From NCBI GenBank assembly GCA_012797505.1, contig JAAZOZ010000297.1, forward strand, positions 1 to 8,031: a DNA stretch of 8,031 nucleotides. The letters are read 5' to 3'. Each line of letters starts with the position of its first letter. Position 1 is the first letter of the stretch. The position numbers and the translations under genes are program-made. This stretch comes from Smithella sp. (GTDB lineage Bacteria; Desulfobacterota; Syntrophia; Syntrophales; Smithellaceae). Positions 1 through 6,514 of the stretch are shown one piece after another. The notes beneath the pieces were generated by a model, which did no database searches, was not told where the DNA came from, and saw nothing but the letters and a program-made list of their open reading frames with translations.

Positions 1-122
1 CCCGCATTGACGAATTTCCGCTGGGTAACGGAGCGGTAGATCACCTCCGCCACCCATCCGGCAAAGCAGTACGCGGCAAACAGAACAATGTAATAAAAAA
101 AATTCAGATGGTCATCCAACAT
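1..122 (-). CDS. CmpB-family (putative ABC-transporter type IV) membrane protein, N-terminal part only
   Basis: The gene reads leftward from an ATG at 122 and runs off the left edge, leaving 40 complete codons. The start MLDDHLNFFYYIVLF leads into a first membrane helix. It is followed by AGWVAEVIYRSVTQRKFVNAG, which fits the pattern I know from PF06541 (GW-x-x-E-x-x-Y, then a K-F-x-N-x-G turn before the usual GFL-GP-PIYG stretch, which would lie outside the window). Upstream on the minus strand is a G-rich Shine-Dalgarno stretch (GGGGGA) shortly before the ATG. The family consists of small multi-spanning membrane proteins of unclear function, despite the 'ABC transporter' label. It is divergent from the DUF368 gene. 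The call rests on one short motif region, so family membership is likely but not certain. Confidence 0.6.
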   Translation of the reverse strand, partial: MLDDHLNFFYYIVLFAAYCFAGWVAEVIYRSVTQRKFVNA

Positions 123-151
123 GGGTTTCCCCCGTCCTTTTGTGTTGCCCG

Positions 152-180
152 ATGCTACACAATTGCCCCCTTTTTGTGAA
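152..180 (-). promoter_or_regulatory. Candidate sigma-70 promoter for the minus-strand CmpB-like gene
   Basis: On the minus strand, TTCACA (180 to 175) and TAGCAT (157 to 152) are separated by 17 bases and match the sigma-70 consensus at 5/6 and 4/6 positions. The predicted start of transcription, near 145, would give a leader of about 22 bases before the ATG at 122. A TTGTGT/ACACAA inverted repeat (140-145 and 157-162) overlaps the -10 region and could be an operator. This is inferred from sequence match only. Confidence 0.35.
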
Positions 181-253
181 GATATTTTGCGGCCATCTGT
201 GGTATGAAACGGAACGTTGAAATATCACCGCCTGCCGGCCACGGCAAAAAGCG

Positions 254-260
254 GGAAGGA
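254..260 (+). promoter_or_regulatory. Shine-Dalgarno site deciding the DUF368 start
   Basis: GGAAGGA lies six bases before the ATG at 267. The upstream in-frame ATG at 204 has no comparable site and would add 21 hydrophilic residues ahead of the conserved N-terminus. The start at 267 is therefore preferred. Confidence 0.7.
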
Positions 261-266
261 ACCTGT

Positions 267-1196
267 ATGATCAAAGACTGTTTTATCGCGGCGCTCAAGG
301 GCATGGGCATGGGCGCGGCCAACGTCATTCCCGGCGTTTCCGGCGGCACGATCGCCCTGATCACGGGCATTTTTCAGCGGCTTATCGACGCCCTGAAATC
401 GTTCGATCTTCAGGCGTTCAAACTATTTTTTAGGGGCCGGTGGCGGGCCTTTGCCCGGCGCACCGACTTCTTTTTTCTGCTGGCCGTCTTTGCGGGTGCG
501 GCTGCGAGCATCCTGTCGCTGGCCCGGCTGTTCCGGTTTCTGTTCGACCATTACCCCGTCTTCATCTGGTCGTATTTTTTCGGACTCATTCTTGCTTCCG
601 TCTTTTTTGTCGGAAAGACCATCGGCCGCCGGACGCCTGCCGTGGTCCTGGTGTTTATTCTGGGAGCCGCCATAGCCGCCACCATATCGCTTTTGCGCCC
701 GGCGGCGCAAAACGATTCCTTCTGGTATCTTGTAATCTGCGGCGTCGTGGCGATCTGCAGCATGATCCTGCCGGGCATCTCCGGCTCCTTCGTGCTGATC
801 CTGATGGGCAACTATGAACTGATCGTCATCGACGCGGTCAACGCGCTGGACTGGCGCATCCTGCTTCCGGTGGCCCTGGGCGCCGCCGTCGGACTGGTGG
901 CCTTTTCCCATTTCCTGTCCTGGATTTTCCGCAAATTCCGCGCCGAAACAATCTCCGCGCTGACCGGCTTCATTTTGGGATCCCTGCTCACCCTCTGGCC
1001 CTGGAAGACGGCCGTCTGGCGTCTGAACGCGGACGGCGCCCCCGTCGTGCGGGACGGAAAAAAACTGGCGGAGGGCTATACCTATTCTCTGCCGCCGCCC
1101 GATGAGCAATTTTGGTGGGCGCTGGCTGTCATGGCGGCGGGCGTCCTCACGATATGGGCGACGGAGAAGCTGGCCGTTCGCAACGATCCCCCGTAA
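267..1196 (+). CDS. popT: DUF368 polyprenyl-phosphate transporter (PopT-type, undecaprenyl-phosphate flippase)
   Basis: The protein is 309 aa and hydrophobic throughout, with about eight or more predicted membrane segments. Two related re-entrant-loop motifs are visible: GAANVIPGVSGGT near residues 16-28 and ILPGISGSFVLILMGNYE near 167-184. This internal duplication of PG-[VI]-SG is the hallmark of DUF368 (PF04018). Members of the family have been shown to return undecaprenyl phosphate, the lipid carrier for peptidoglycan and O-antigen precursors, from the outer to the inner leaflet of the cytoplasmic membrane, the same job as done by DedA/UptA proteins. A less conserved hydrophilic stretch (about 252-280) precedes the last helix. 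The start at 267 is chosen for its Shine-Dalgarno site and for the typical start MIKDCFIAALKGMGMGAANV. The next gene follows after 40 bases on the same strand, with no terminator seen between them. The family call is firm. The substrate is taken from characterised homologues. Confidence 0.88.
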   Translation: MIKDCFIAALKGMGMGAANVIPGVSGGTIALITGIFQRLIDALKSFDLQAFKLFFRGRWRAFARRTDFFFLLAVFAGAAASILSLARLFRFLFDHYPVFIWSYFFGLILASVFFVGKTIGRRTPAVVLVFILGAAIAATISLLRPAAQNDSFWYLVICGVVAICSMILPGISGSFVLILMGNYELIVIDAVNALDWRILLPVALGAAVGLVAFSHFLSWIFRKFRAETISALTGFILGSLLTLWPWKTAVWRLNADGAPVVRDGKKLAEGYTYSLPPPDEQFWWALAVMAAGVLTIWATEKLAVRNDPP

Positions 1197-1236
1197 CAAG
1201 TCTGCAAAACGCACGCGGCTGCGGCAGGGAGGCATC

Positions 1237-2184
1237 ATGGAAAAGATCAAACTGGGCATCAGCACCTGTCTTCTGGGAGAAAACGTCCGCTATGACGGAG
1301 GGCACAAGCTCGACCGCTTCCTGCGCGACACGCTGGGACGGTATGTGGATTATGCGCCGGTCTGTCCGGAAACCGAATGCGGCATGGGCATTCCGCGCGA
1401 AGCCATGCGGCTCGAAGGGAACCCGGACGCGCCCCGGCTCGTCACCCGCAGCACCCGGATCGACAAAACGGAAATGATGGTTTCCTGGGCGAAAAAGCGC
1501 ATTGCCCGGCTTGCGTCCGAGGATCTCTGCGGCTTTATTTTCAAAAGCGACTCTCCGTCAAGCGGAATGGAAAGAGTCAAGGTTTACGACGAAAAAGGCA
1601 TGCCCGCAAAAACGGGTGTGGGCATCTTTGCGCGGATGTTCATGGACGCTTTTCCCCTGCTTCCGGTGGAAGAGGAAGGCCGCCTTCACGATCCGGGGCT
1701 TCGTGAAAATTTCATTGAACGGATTTTCGCGCTCATACGCTGGCGTGAGGTTCGCGGGGGCAAATCCCCGCGGGGCGCACTGGTGGATTTTCACGCCCGC
1801 CACAAACTGCTCCTGCTTTCGCACAGCACAAAACTCTATCGGGAGATGGGAAAGCTGGTCGCCGAACAGAAGCGCCACTCCCTTCAGGATCTTTGGTCAA
1901 GGTACGAAGCCCTGCTCATGGAAGCGCTGAAGCTGAAAACTTCGCCGAAAAAACATGTCAATGTGCTGATGCACATGATGGGCTACTTCCGGGAGAAACT
2001 CTCCACCGATGAAAAAAAGGAGCTGCTGGAAATTTTCGAGCACACCGCGCAGGGCTTTGTCCCCCTGATCGTTCCTCTCACGCTGATCGGCCACTATGTG
2101 CGCAAATACAACGAGCCGTATCTGAAAGAGCAGGTTTATCTGAATCCGCATCCGCTGGAGCTGCAGTTGCGAAACCATGTGTAA
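1237..2184 (+). CDS. DUF523-DUF1722 fusion protein (TudS-like Fe-S domain plus YbgA-like domain)
   Basis: The product is 315 aa. Residues 1 to about 150 match DUF523: ISTCLLGENVRYDGGHK (Cys11), PVCPE (Cys43), GMGIPRE, KSDSPSSGMERVKVY and LPVEEEGRL. Residues from about 180 match DUF1722 (YbgA): LVDFHARHKLLLLSHS, a helical middle, and PLIVPLTLIGHYVRKY. Stand-alone DUF523 proteins include the thiouracil desulfurase TudS, which holds a [4Fe-4S] cluster on three cysteines. The function of DUF1722 is unknown. The usual third cysteine, in SPSCG, is Ser109 here, although Cys48 and Cys98 are nearby. The first ATG after a strong GGGAGG (1227-1232) is used; an in-frame opening further upstream lies inside the DUF368 gene. 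Its place 40 bases behind the DUF368 gene suggests co-transcription. The family call is firm, but the reaction is unknown. Confidence 0.87.
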   Translation: MEKIKLGISTCLLGENVRYDGGHKLDRFLRDTLGRYVDYAPVCPETECGMGIPREAMRLEGNPDAPRLVTRSTRIDKTEMMVSWAKKRIARLASEDLCGFIFKSDSPSSGMERVKVYDEKGMPAKTGVGIFARMFMDAFPLLPVEEEGRLHDPGLRENFIERIFALIRWREVRGGKSPRGALVDFHARHKLLLLSHSTKLYREMGKLVAEQKRHSLQDLWSRYEALLMEALKLKTSPKKHVNVLMHMMGYFREKLSTDEKKELLEIFEHTAQGFVPLIVPLTLIGHYVRKYNEPYLKEQVYLNPHPLELQLRNHV

Positions 2185-2229
2185 AAACAAATTGGCCTAC
2201 GCGGCGGCGGCCGCTGCGCGCGGATAGCC

Positions 2230-2426
2230 GATGAACTCGTAAAAAGTAACCGAACAGTCACCCCGGCGAATACCCTAACCACCTGACCACCTAAAGGTGG
2301 CGCGAGGGCACAAGCACCGGGGTCCATAAATCATTGTAATTACTGGATGCCGCCCCCCGACTTCTCGAGGGCAGGCTTCGCCGGTAAGACGAAAGGAGTG
2401 CGAAATTGACTTTTTACGAAGCCGTC
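2230..2426. repeat. MITE/REP-like palindromic element with inverted-repeat ends
   Basis: Terminal inverted repeats sit at 2230-2247 and 2409-2426. They match at 14 of 18 positions, including a perfect 11-base core TCGTAAAAAGT (2237-2247) and ACTTTTTACGA (2409-2419). Inside lies a second imperfect pair, GTCACCCCGGCGAA (2257-2270) with TTCGCCGGTAAGAC (2377-2390), matching at 11 of 14. Within that are ACCCCGG (2260-2266) with CCGGGGT (2317-2323), a hairpin CCACCT-AA-AGGTGG (2287-2300), and a hairpin of CCCCCGA (2354-2360) with TCGAGGG (2365-2371). No ORF of note is present. From memory, GTCA-CCGGCGAA palindromes with the phrase CATTGTAATTACTGGAT are widespread between genes in Deltaproteobacteria; that is recall, not a search. 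The element accounts for most of the 262-base gap and ends just before the permease Shine-Dalgarno site. Confidence 0.68.
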
Positions 2427-2446
2427 AAAACTGGAGATAGAATTTC

Positions 2447-4228
2447 ATGAAAAAACTTCTGGACGCCATCCTTCCCCCCTTCTCCGACTCCAGGCGCGAA
2501 AAGCCCAAAGAGATGCTCTACATCGCTCAGGAGATCCCTCCGACCTCCACGGTCCTCGTTGCCGCGGTTCAGCATGCGCTCGTCGCCATGATGCTGGTGA
2601 TCTACCTGGTCATCACGGGAACAGACATCGGCCTTGCCGGCGAGTCGCTTCGGGGGTTTATCTGCATGGGCATTCTGGTCATGGGAATCGGCACCATCCT
2701 GAACGGCTTGACCACGCGCGTCAGCGCCGGCCATCTGATTGTTTTTATTCCCGGCACCATGACCATGATGGTCTTCATTCCCGTAGCGAACACATTTGGA
2801 TTGGGCGCCGCTGCTGGAGGACTGATGATTTCCGGCCTGATCGTCTTCTGGATGGGGCGCTTCCTTCCCCGGATGCGCTCCCTGTTCCCGCCGGAAGTGA
2901 TGGGGGTGCTCCTCCTGCTCCTTGGCATGAGCCTGCTGCCGGGGGGCGTCCGGCGCTCTACGGGTCTGTCAGCCGGAGGCGGTTCTCCCCTGGATTTCGC
3001 GCATGTGCTCGTCGCGGCCGTCACCCTTTGCGCCATCACGGCAACGGCGGTCTGGGGCGCCGCCCGTCTCCGTGTCCTGGGGCTGATCATCGGCGCAGCG
3101 GCAGGCCTGTCGGCGGCTTCGCTCACCGGCGGTTTCGGCGCAAGGGAACTGGCGGCCGTCGCCGGACAGCCTTTTTTCTCCTTTCCCATCGGAGGCCACA
3201 CCATCCCGACGCCCGCGTGGGTTGCCGGGGCGATCCTTCCGCTGGTCTTCGTCGGCATCATCGGCGCCGTGGATGAAATGGGCTGCGGCGTGGTGGCGGA
3301 CCGGATGAACAACGACCAATGGCGGCGCGCGGACCTCCCGATGATCGGACGGCTTTTAAACACCTCCGGCCTCTGCATTTTTCTGAGCGGACTTATCGGC
3401 ACGCTGATGGCGGGCAGTTCCTCGGCAAATCTCGGTCTGGCCCACGCGACCGGCGTTGCCGCCCGCCGGGTCGGCGTTGCCGCCGGAATCCTTCTGATCC
3501 TCGTCGCTTTTCTTCCCCAGTTCGCCCAGTTGATCATGCTGCTCCCCGCGGCTGTGATCGGCGCCATTATGATCTATACCGCGGCGTACATGATGGTCTC
3601 CGGCATGGAACTCATTCTTTCACGCCTGCTGAACGGACGGCGGCGCGCCACCGTGGGGTTCAGCGTCGCGGCGGGAGCGGCCGTGATGCTTATCCCCGAA
3701 CTTGCCGCATCCGTTCCTGCCGAATGGAAGACGATTTTAGGATCCGGCCTGATCGTCGGCGTATCGCTCGCCATCGCTCTGAACCAGGTTTTCCGAATCG
3801 GAATATCCCAGAGCCGGGAAATTCAACTGGATGAGCCGAATCCTGCGGAACAGGCGGCGCGCTTCCTCGAGGATTGCGGAGCGGCATGGGGAGCGCGGCG
3901 CGACGTCATCAACCGGGCGGGGCTGGCCGTCGGCGAAGCGCTGGAAGTGCTTGCGGGGGCCGGATGGATTCACGGACCCGCGCGGCTATTCGCCGAATTT
4001 GACGAGTATCATCTGGATCTGACGCTTCATTATCCGGGAAAGGCGTGGCGACCGGCCCAATCCCGGCCGATCGACTTAAACGCGCTTCTCGAACAGGACA
4101 GCGACGACAGGATGATCGATGAGGCCATCAACAGCGTGTCATCGGGCATGATCCGCAGCCTGGCCGACCGCGTCGAGAGCGAAGAGCAAAACGGACAGGG
4201 ACACCTGAAGCTCAGGTTCGAACATTGA
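2447..4228 (+). CDS. NCS2 (solute carrier family 23) xanthine/uracil-type permease with C-terminal HATPase-like domain
   Basis: The product is 593 aa. Residues about 30-450 form the permease core: the family's Gln-His pair in the first helix (VQHALVAM, Q42-H43), the helix-8 motif GAVDEMGCGVVADRMN (D276, E277) and the signature ANLGLAHATGVAARRVG (N328, G330, T335). NCS2 proteins are proton or sodium symporters for uracil, xanthine, uric acid and related bases in the inner membrane. Typical members end near 430-460 residues. This one adds about 130 soluble residues. Their pattern (GLAVGEALEVL near 492-502, HYPGKAWRP near 528-536, SSGMIRSLADRVES with a closing GHLKLRF near 565-591) resembles an anti-sigma or histidine-kinase type ATPase fold with degraded nucleotide-binding residues. 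GGAG at 2433-2436 lies ten bases before the ATG. The base specificity cannot be read from sequence. The gene ends at the terminator at 4268-4293. Confidence 0.88.
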   Translation: MKKLLDAILPPFSDSRREKPKEMLYIAQEIPPTSTVLVAAVQHALVAMMLVIYLVITGTDIGLAGESLRGFICMGILVMGIGTILNGLTTRVSAGHLIVFIPGTMTMMVFIPVANTFGLGAAAGGLMISGLIVFWMGRFLPRMRSLFPPEVMGVLLLLLGMSLLPGGVRRSTGLSAGGGSPLDFAHVLVAAVTLCAITATAVWGAARLRVLGLIIGAAAGLSAASLTGGFGARELAAVAGQPFFSFPIGGHTIPTPAWVAGAILPLVFVGIIGAVDEMGCGVVADRMNNDQWRRADLPMIGRLLNTSGLCIFLSGLIGTLMAGSSSANLGLAHATGVAARRVGVAAGILLILVAFLPQFAQLIMLLPAAVIGAIMIYTAAYMMVSGMELILSRLLNGRRRATVGFSVAAGAAVMLIPELAASVPAEWKTILGSGLIVGVSLAIALNQVFRIGISQSREIQLDEPNPAEQAARFLEDCGAAWGARRDVINRAGLAVGEALEVLAGAGWIHGPARLFAEFDEYHLDLTLHYPGKAWRPAQSRPIDLNALLEQDSDDRMIDEAINSVSSGMIRSLADRVESEEQNGQGHLKLRFEH

Positions 4229-4267
4229 TCAACGGGAAAAAACCACACGGCGCCGTCCGATGATAAA

Positions 4268-4293
4268 AAAAGGGAGCCTCCCGGCTCCCTTTT
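4268..4293. terminator. Bidirectional rho-independent terminator
   Basis: AAAAGGGAGCC (4268-4278) pairs perfectly with GGCTCCCTTTT (4283-4293) around a four-base loop. The left A-tract reaches back to 4265, so on the minus strand the hairpin is followed by seven T, while on the plus strand it is followed by four T. It lies between two convergent genes and can end both the permease transcript (plus) and the htpX transcript (minus). Confidence 0.88.
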
Positions 4294-4332
4294 GATTCCG
4301 ATGGGCGCTTCGCGTCCGCATCCGTCGTTTTT

Positions 4333-5223
4333 CTACGCCGCTTGTCCGGCGGAGCGCTTCAGCGCTTCGATGCGGTCTTCCAGCGGCGGATGCGTCATGA
4401 ACAGAAGCTTCAGGCTGTTTTTGCCGGGCTTTCCGCTGATGCCGAAGGCCTGCATCTGATCCGGCAGTGGCTCAAACGTGCTGCGCTGCAGGCTCTCCAG
4501 CGCGGCGATCATGCTGCCCACGCCCGCAAGCCTCGCGCCGCCCGCGTCCGCCCGGTATTCCCGCTGACGGCTGAACCACATGACAATGACGCTCGCCAGA
4601 ATGCCGAAGACGATCTGGGCGACGATGGTGGTGATGAAAAACCCTATTCCGTGCCCCTCCTCGTTTTTGAGCACCACGCGGTCGACGAAATAGCCGACCA
4701 CGCGGGAAATGAAAATGACAAAGGTGTTGACCACGCCCTGAATCAAACTGAGCGTCACCATGTCGCCGTTGGCCACATGGCTGATCTCATGGCCCAGCAC
4801 CGCCTCGACTTCATTGCGGTTCATGGTGCGCAAAAGCCCCGTGCTGACCGCGACCAGCGCGTTGTTTTTGTTCATGCCGGTGGCAAAGGCGTTGGGCGAC
4901 GGCGATTCAAAAACGGCCACATCCGGCATGCCGATGCCCGCCTGGGCCGCCTGCTTCTGCACGGTGTTCACCAGCCAGATTTCCGCATCCGAGCGGGGCT
5001 GCATGATCACCTGCGCGCCGGTGCTCCATTTGGCCATCCATTTGGACATGGCCAGCGATATGAACGACCCGCCAAAGCCGAAAACGGCGGCAAAGATCAG
5101 CAAATTCCAGTAATTGATTCCATTGGCGTAAAGAATCTGATCCACGCCGAGAAGCTTTATGACAATGCTCAAGACCACGAGCACGGCGATGTTGGTCCCG
5201 ATGAACAGCAATACTCTTTTCAT
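4333..5223 (-). CDS. htpX: Protease HtpX, membrane zinc metalloprotease (M48)
   Basis: The product is 296 aa, about the usual length for HtpX. Two N-terminal membrane helices (about 4-22 and 38-58) are followed by the catalytic motif HEISH (145-149). Two more hydrophobic segments follow (about 157-178 and 193-215), then the third zinc ligand Glu222 in [10 protein letters not shown], and a C-terminal [22 protein letters not shown] near 108-116 is also typical of the family. HtpX degrades damaged or misfolded proteins of the cytoplasmic membrane, together with FtsH in E. coli. The start MKRVLLFIG is preferred over an in-frame ATG 18 bases upstream because GGAGGAGGGG (5239 to 5230) lies just before it. 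Cpx or heat-shock control is known in E. coli, but I see no such site here. It lies downstream of the EamA transporter on the same strand, with a candidate promoter of its own between them. Confidence 0.96.
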   Translation of the reverse strand: MKRVLLFIGTNIAVLVVLSIVIKLLGVDQILYANGINYWNLLIFAAVFGFGGSFISLAMSKWMAKWSTGAQVIMQPRSDAEIWLVNTVQKQAAQAGIGMPDVAVFESPSPNAFATGMNKNNALVAVSTGLLRTMNRNEVEAVLGHEISHVANGDMVTLSLIQGVVNTFVIFISRVVGYFVDRVVLKNEEGHGIGFFITTIVAQIVFGILASVIVMWFSRQREYRADAGGARLAGVGSMIAALESLQRSTFEPLPDQMQAFGISGKPGKNSLKLLFMTHPPLEDRIEALKRSAGQAA

Positions 5224-5298
5224 GTCGATCCCCTCCTCCATCCGTTTAAAAAATTGCAGAAGACGGTTTGCCCTGCAAACCTTTAAAAATCATGCCTT

Positions 5299-5327
5299 AT
5301 GTTAATGTCAAGTCGCACAATGTCAAG
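5299..5327 (-). promoter_or_regulatory. Candidate htpX promoter with duplicated CTTGACATT
   Basis: On the minus strand a perfect -35 hexamer TTGACA (5326 to 5321) is followed after 16 bases by TAACAT (5304 to 5299), a 4/6 match to the -10 consensus. The nine-base word CTTGACATT occurs twice (5327-5319 and 5312-5304) with a 15-base period, so a second TTGACA sits inside the spacer. The predicted start lies about 70 bases before the htpX ATG. This suggests htpX can be transcribed apart from the upstream transporter gene. Confidence 0.45.
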
Positions 5328-5342
5328 CGTTTCTTATTCCGG

Positions 5343-6209
5343 TTATTTCGTGTAAATCCTGACGGCCAGGATGGTGATTCCGCAGATGCCCGCCAGCACC
5401 CCTATCCAGCCGGCCGGCCTGATTTTTTCTCTGTGCAGAAACGAGATGACCATGCCGAGCAGAATCGGAGCGCTGAGCGTAATGGGAAAAACGACCGCCG
5501 CAGGCAATTGTTTCAGCGCTTCAATCGTGCAATATACGCCGACATAGCTGGCCAGCGCCGCCAGAATCCCATAAAACAAAGCCCATGCCCCGGGCCGCTT
5601 TCGCCCCGCCAGAAAGAAAATAAAAAGCGGAATAAAACCGAAGGTATAGGACGCAAAGAGGTAGGCCAGTGAATGGAGTTTGTAAGCGCTGATGATAAGC
5701 TGCCCGATTCTGGGAAGACCGCTTAAGGCAAAAGCGCCGATGATCATGAAAAACCACAGCAAATTGTTTTCGCCCGGGTCCGCGGCAAAGGCGTCGTTCG
5801 ACCAGGAAACCAGAAAGATGGACGCTACGATAAGAGCGATGCCGGCCATGGTGACGATATTCAACGTTGCCCCGAAAAAGACGACGCTGAAAACAACCGG
5901 TATTAAAAACGACGAACGGTAAATTGCGTTGGAGTAGCCGAAATGACCCATCCGCACGGACTGGTTGAAAACAAAAACGGCCGTCGCTCCGCCGAGGCCG
6001 GCCATCGCGGAAACAGCGAGCAGTTCCGGTGTATAGGAGGATTGCTCCACAGAATTGAATTTCACGAAAAAATACCCCAGAACGCTTGCGGCGGCAAACA
6101 TGACCCAGGTCAGATCCAGGGAAGACACCCCTTTCTTCGCCGAGAGTTTCGCAAGATAGGAAACGGTTGTAATTCCGCAAACGGCCAGCAGGAGATAAAT
6201 AACGCTCAT
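5343..6209 (-). CDS. EamA/DMT-superfamily transporter
   Basis: The product is 288 aa with about ten hydrophobic segments in two halves, matching the duplicated EamA (PF00892) layout. The first half runs to about residue 135 and ends in the typical GIALIVASIFLVSW. The second runs from about 150 to the end and contains YTIEA-like and family-typical segments (CTIEALKQLPAAVVFPITLSA, then GWIGVLAGICGITIL). DMT proteins export or exchange small metabolites such as amino acids, nucleotide-sugar precursors or toxic compounds across the inner membrane; the substrate cannot be inferred here. The ATG at 6209 follows AGAGGA (6219 to 6214) closely. An in-frame TTG at 6227 has no better site. A GC-rich ORF in another frame across the same region is a shadow. 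The gene lies upstream of htpX in the same direction with a 119-base gap. Confidence 0.86.
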   Translation of the reverse strand: MSVIYLLLAVCGITTVSYLAKLSAKKGVSSLDLTWVMFAAASVLGYFFVKFNSVEQSSYTPELLAVSAMAGLGGATAVFVFNQSVRMGHFGYSNAIYRSSFLIPVVFSVVFFGATLNIVTMAGIALIVASIFLVSWSNDAFAADPGENNLLWFFMIIGAFALSGLPRIGQLIISAYKLHSLAYLFASYTFGFIPLFIFFLAGRKRPGAWALFYGILAALASYVGVYCTIEALKQLPAAVVFPITLSAPILLGMVISFLHREKIRPAGWIGVLAGICGITILAVRIYTK

Positions 6210-6514
6210 ATTTTCCTCTTTTTCCAAAAATGGACGCGGCCACGCTTATTTCCACATGGAACTCATCCGCGATCGCAGGCATATCAAAACACGGCCGGCA
6301 TGACAATGAAAGTCTTGGGGTCGCGTTTGCTTCGATGTTGCTCCCTCCGGTTGTTTTTATTTGAAATTATGATAGAGTACCCTCAACTCGGAACCCGGCA
6401 AACCCGGTGTTCCGTTTTTTATCAAAACTAATTTGGCCTTTGCGGCGCTGTGTATCATTTTGAACCCGGCATCCGATCCGGGCCCCAATCAACCACGAGG
6501 GAGGAGACGGCATC
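6210..6514. other. Intergenic region between the divergent EamA transporter and rnk
   Basis: This is a 305-base gap with no convincing gene. The left half (6210-6340) is the leader of the minus-strand transporter. It holds a fragment, GCCGGCATGACAATG (6297-6307 region), that resembles one end of GTCAT-CCGGC intergenic palindromes, but no matching partner arm is visible. The right half holds a plus-strand hairpin followed by six T (6389-6420), a small hairpin CCCGG/CCGGG (6465-6469 and 6478-6482), and -10-like words TATGAT (6368-6373) and TATCAT (6453-6458). Neither of these has a good -35 partner. A strong purine-rich Shine-Dalgarno stretch (6497-6505) precedes rnk. Confidence 0.5.
6389..6420 (+). 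terminator. Rho-independent terminator or attenuator upstream of rnk
   Basis: CGGAACCCGG (6389-6398) pairs with CCGGTGTTCCG (6404-6414), with a one-base bulge and a five-base loop, and is followed by six T (6415-6420). It is oriented plus, but no plus-strand gene ends before it: the previous plus-strand gene stops at 4228 behind its own terminator. It could end a small upstream RNA, attenuate rnk-bioB, or block stray antisense transcription from within the transporter gene. Confidence 0.65.

Noticed and set aside
204..266. Upstream start for the DUF368 protein at 204
   Set aside because: There is no good Shine-Dalgarno site, the added residues are hydrophilic and unlike the family, and a well-spaced GGAAGGA precedes the ATG at 267.
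423..1265. Minus-strand open frame opposite the DUF368 gene
   Set aside because: Hydrophilic Gln/Arg/Asp-rich translation with no domain; it mirrors the hydrophobic plus-strand gene.
2185..2446. Purine or other riboswitch in front of the nucleobase permease
   Set aside because: The gap is structured, but I could not match it to the purine riboswitch core or to other motifs I know (c-di-GMP, cobalamin, fluoride, guanidine). The nested palindromes with inverted ends fit an intergenic repeat better.
2602..3567. Long minus-strand open frame (321 codons) opposite the permease gene
   Set aside because: The translation is Pro/Arg/Ser/Thr-rich low-complexity sequence typical of the antisense of a GC-rich membrane-protein gene, with no recognisable domain, and it lies fully inside a convincing plus-strand gene.
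4342..5286. Long plus-strand open frame (314 codons) opposite htpX
   Set aside because: The composition is rich in His, Arg, Ala and Asp with no family resemblance, while the minus strand encodes an intact HtpX with its full zinc site.
5521..6306. Out-of-frame minus-strand open frame overlapping the EamA transporter and extending to 6306
   Set aside because: It is Arg/Cys/Phe-rich without family features, and the alternative frame gives a clean ten-helix transporter with a Shine-Dalgarno site. I considered a frameshifted gene, but the transporter is full length.
6230..6320. Second copy of the intergenic palindrome near 6297-6307 (CCGGCATGACAATG)
   Set aside because: Only one arm resembles the palindrome family and no complementary partner arm is visible, so a decayed copy is possible but not supported.
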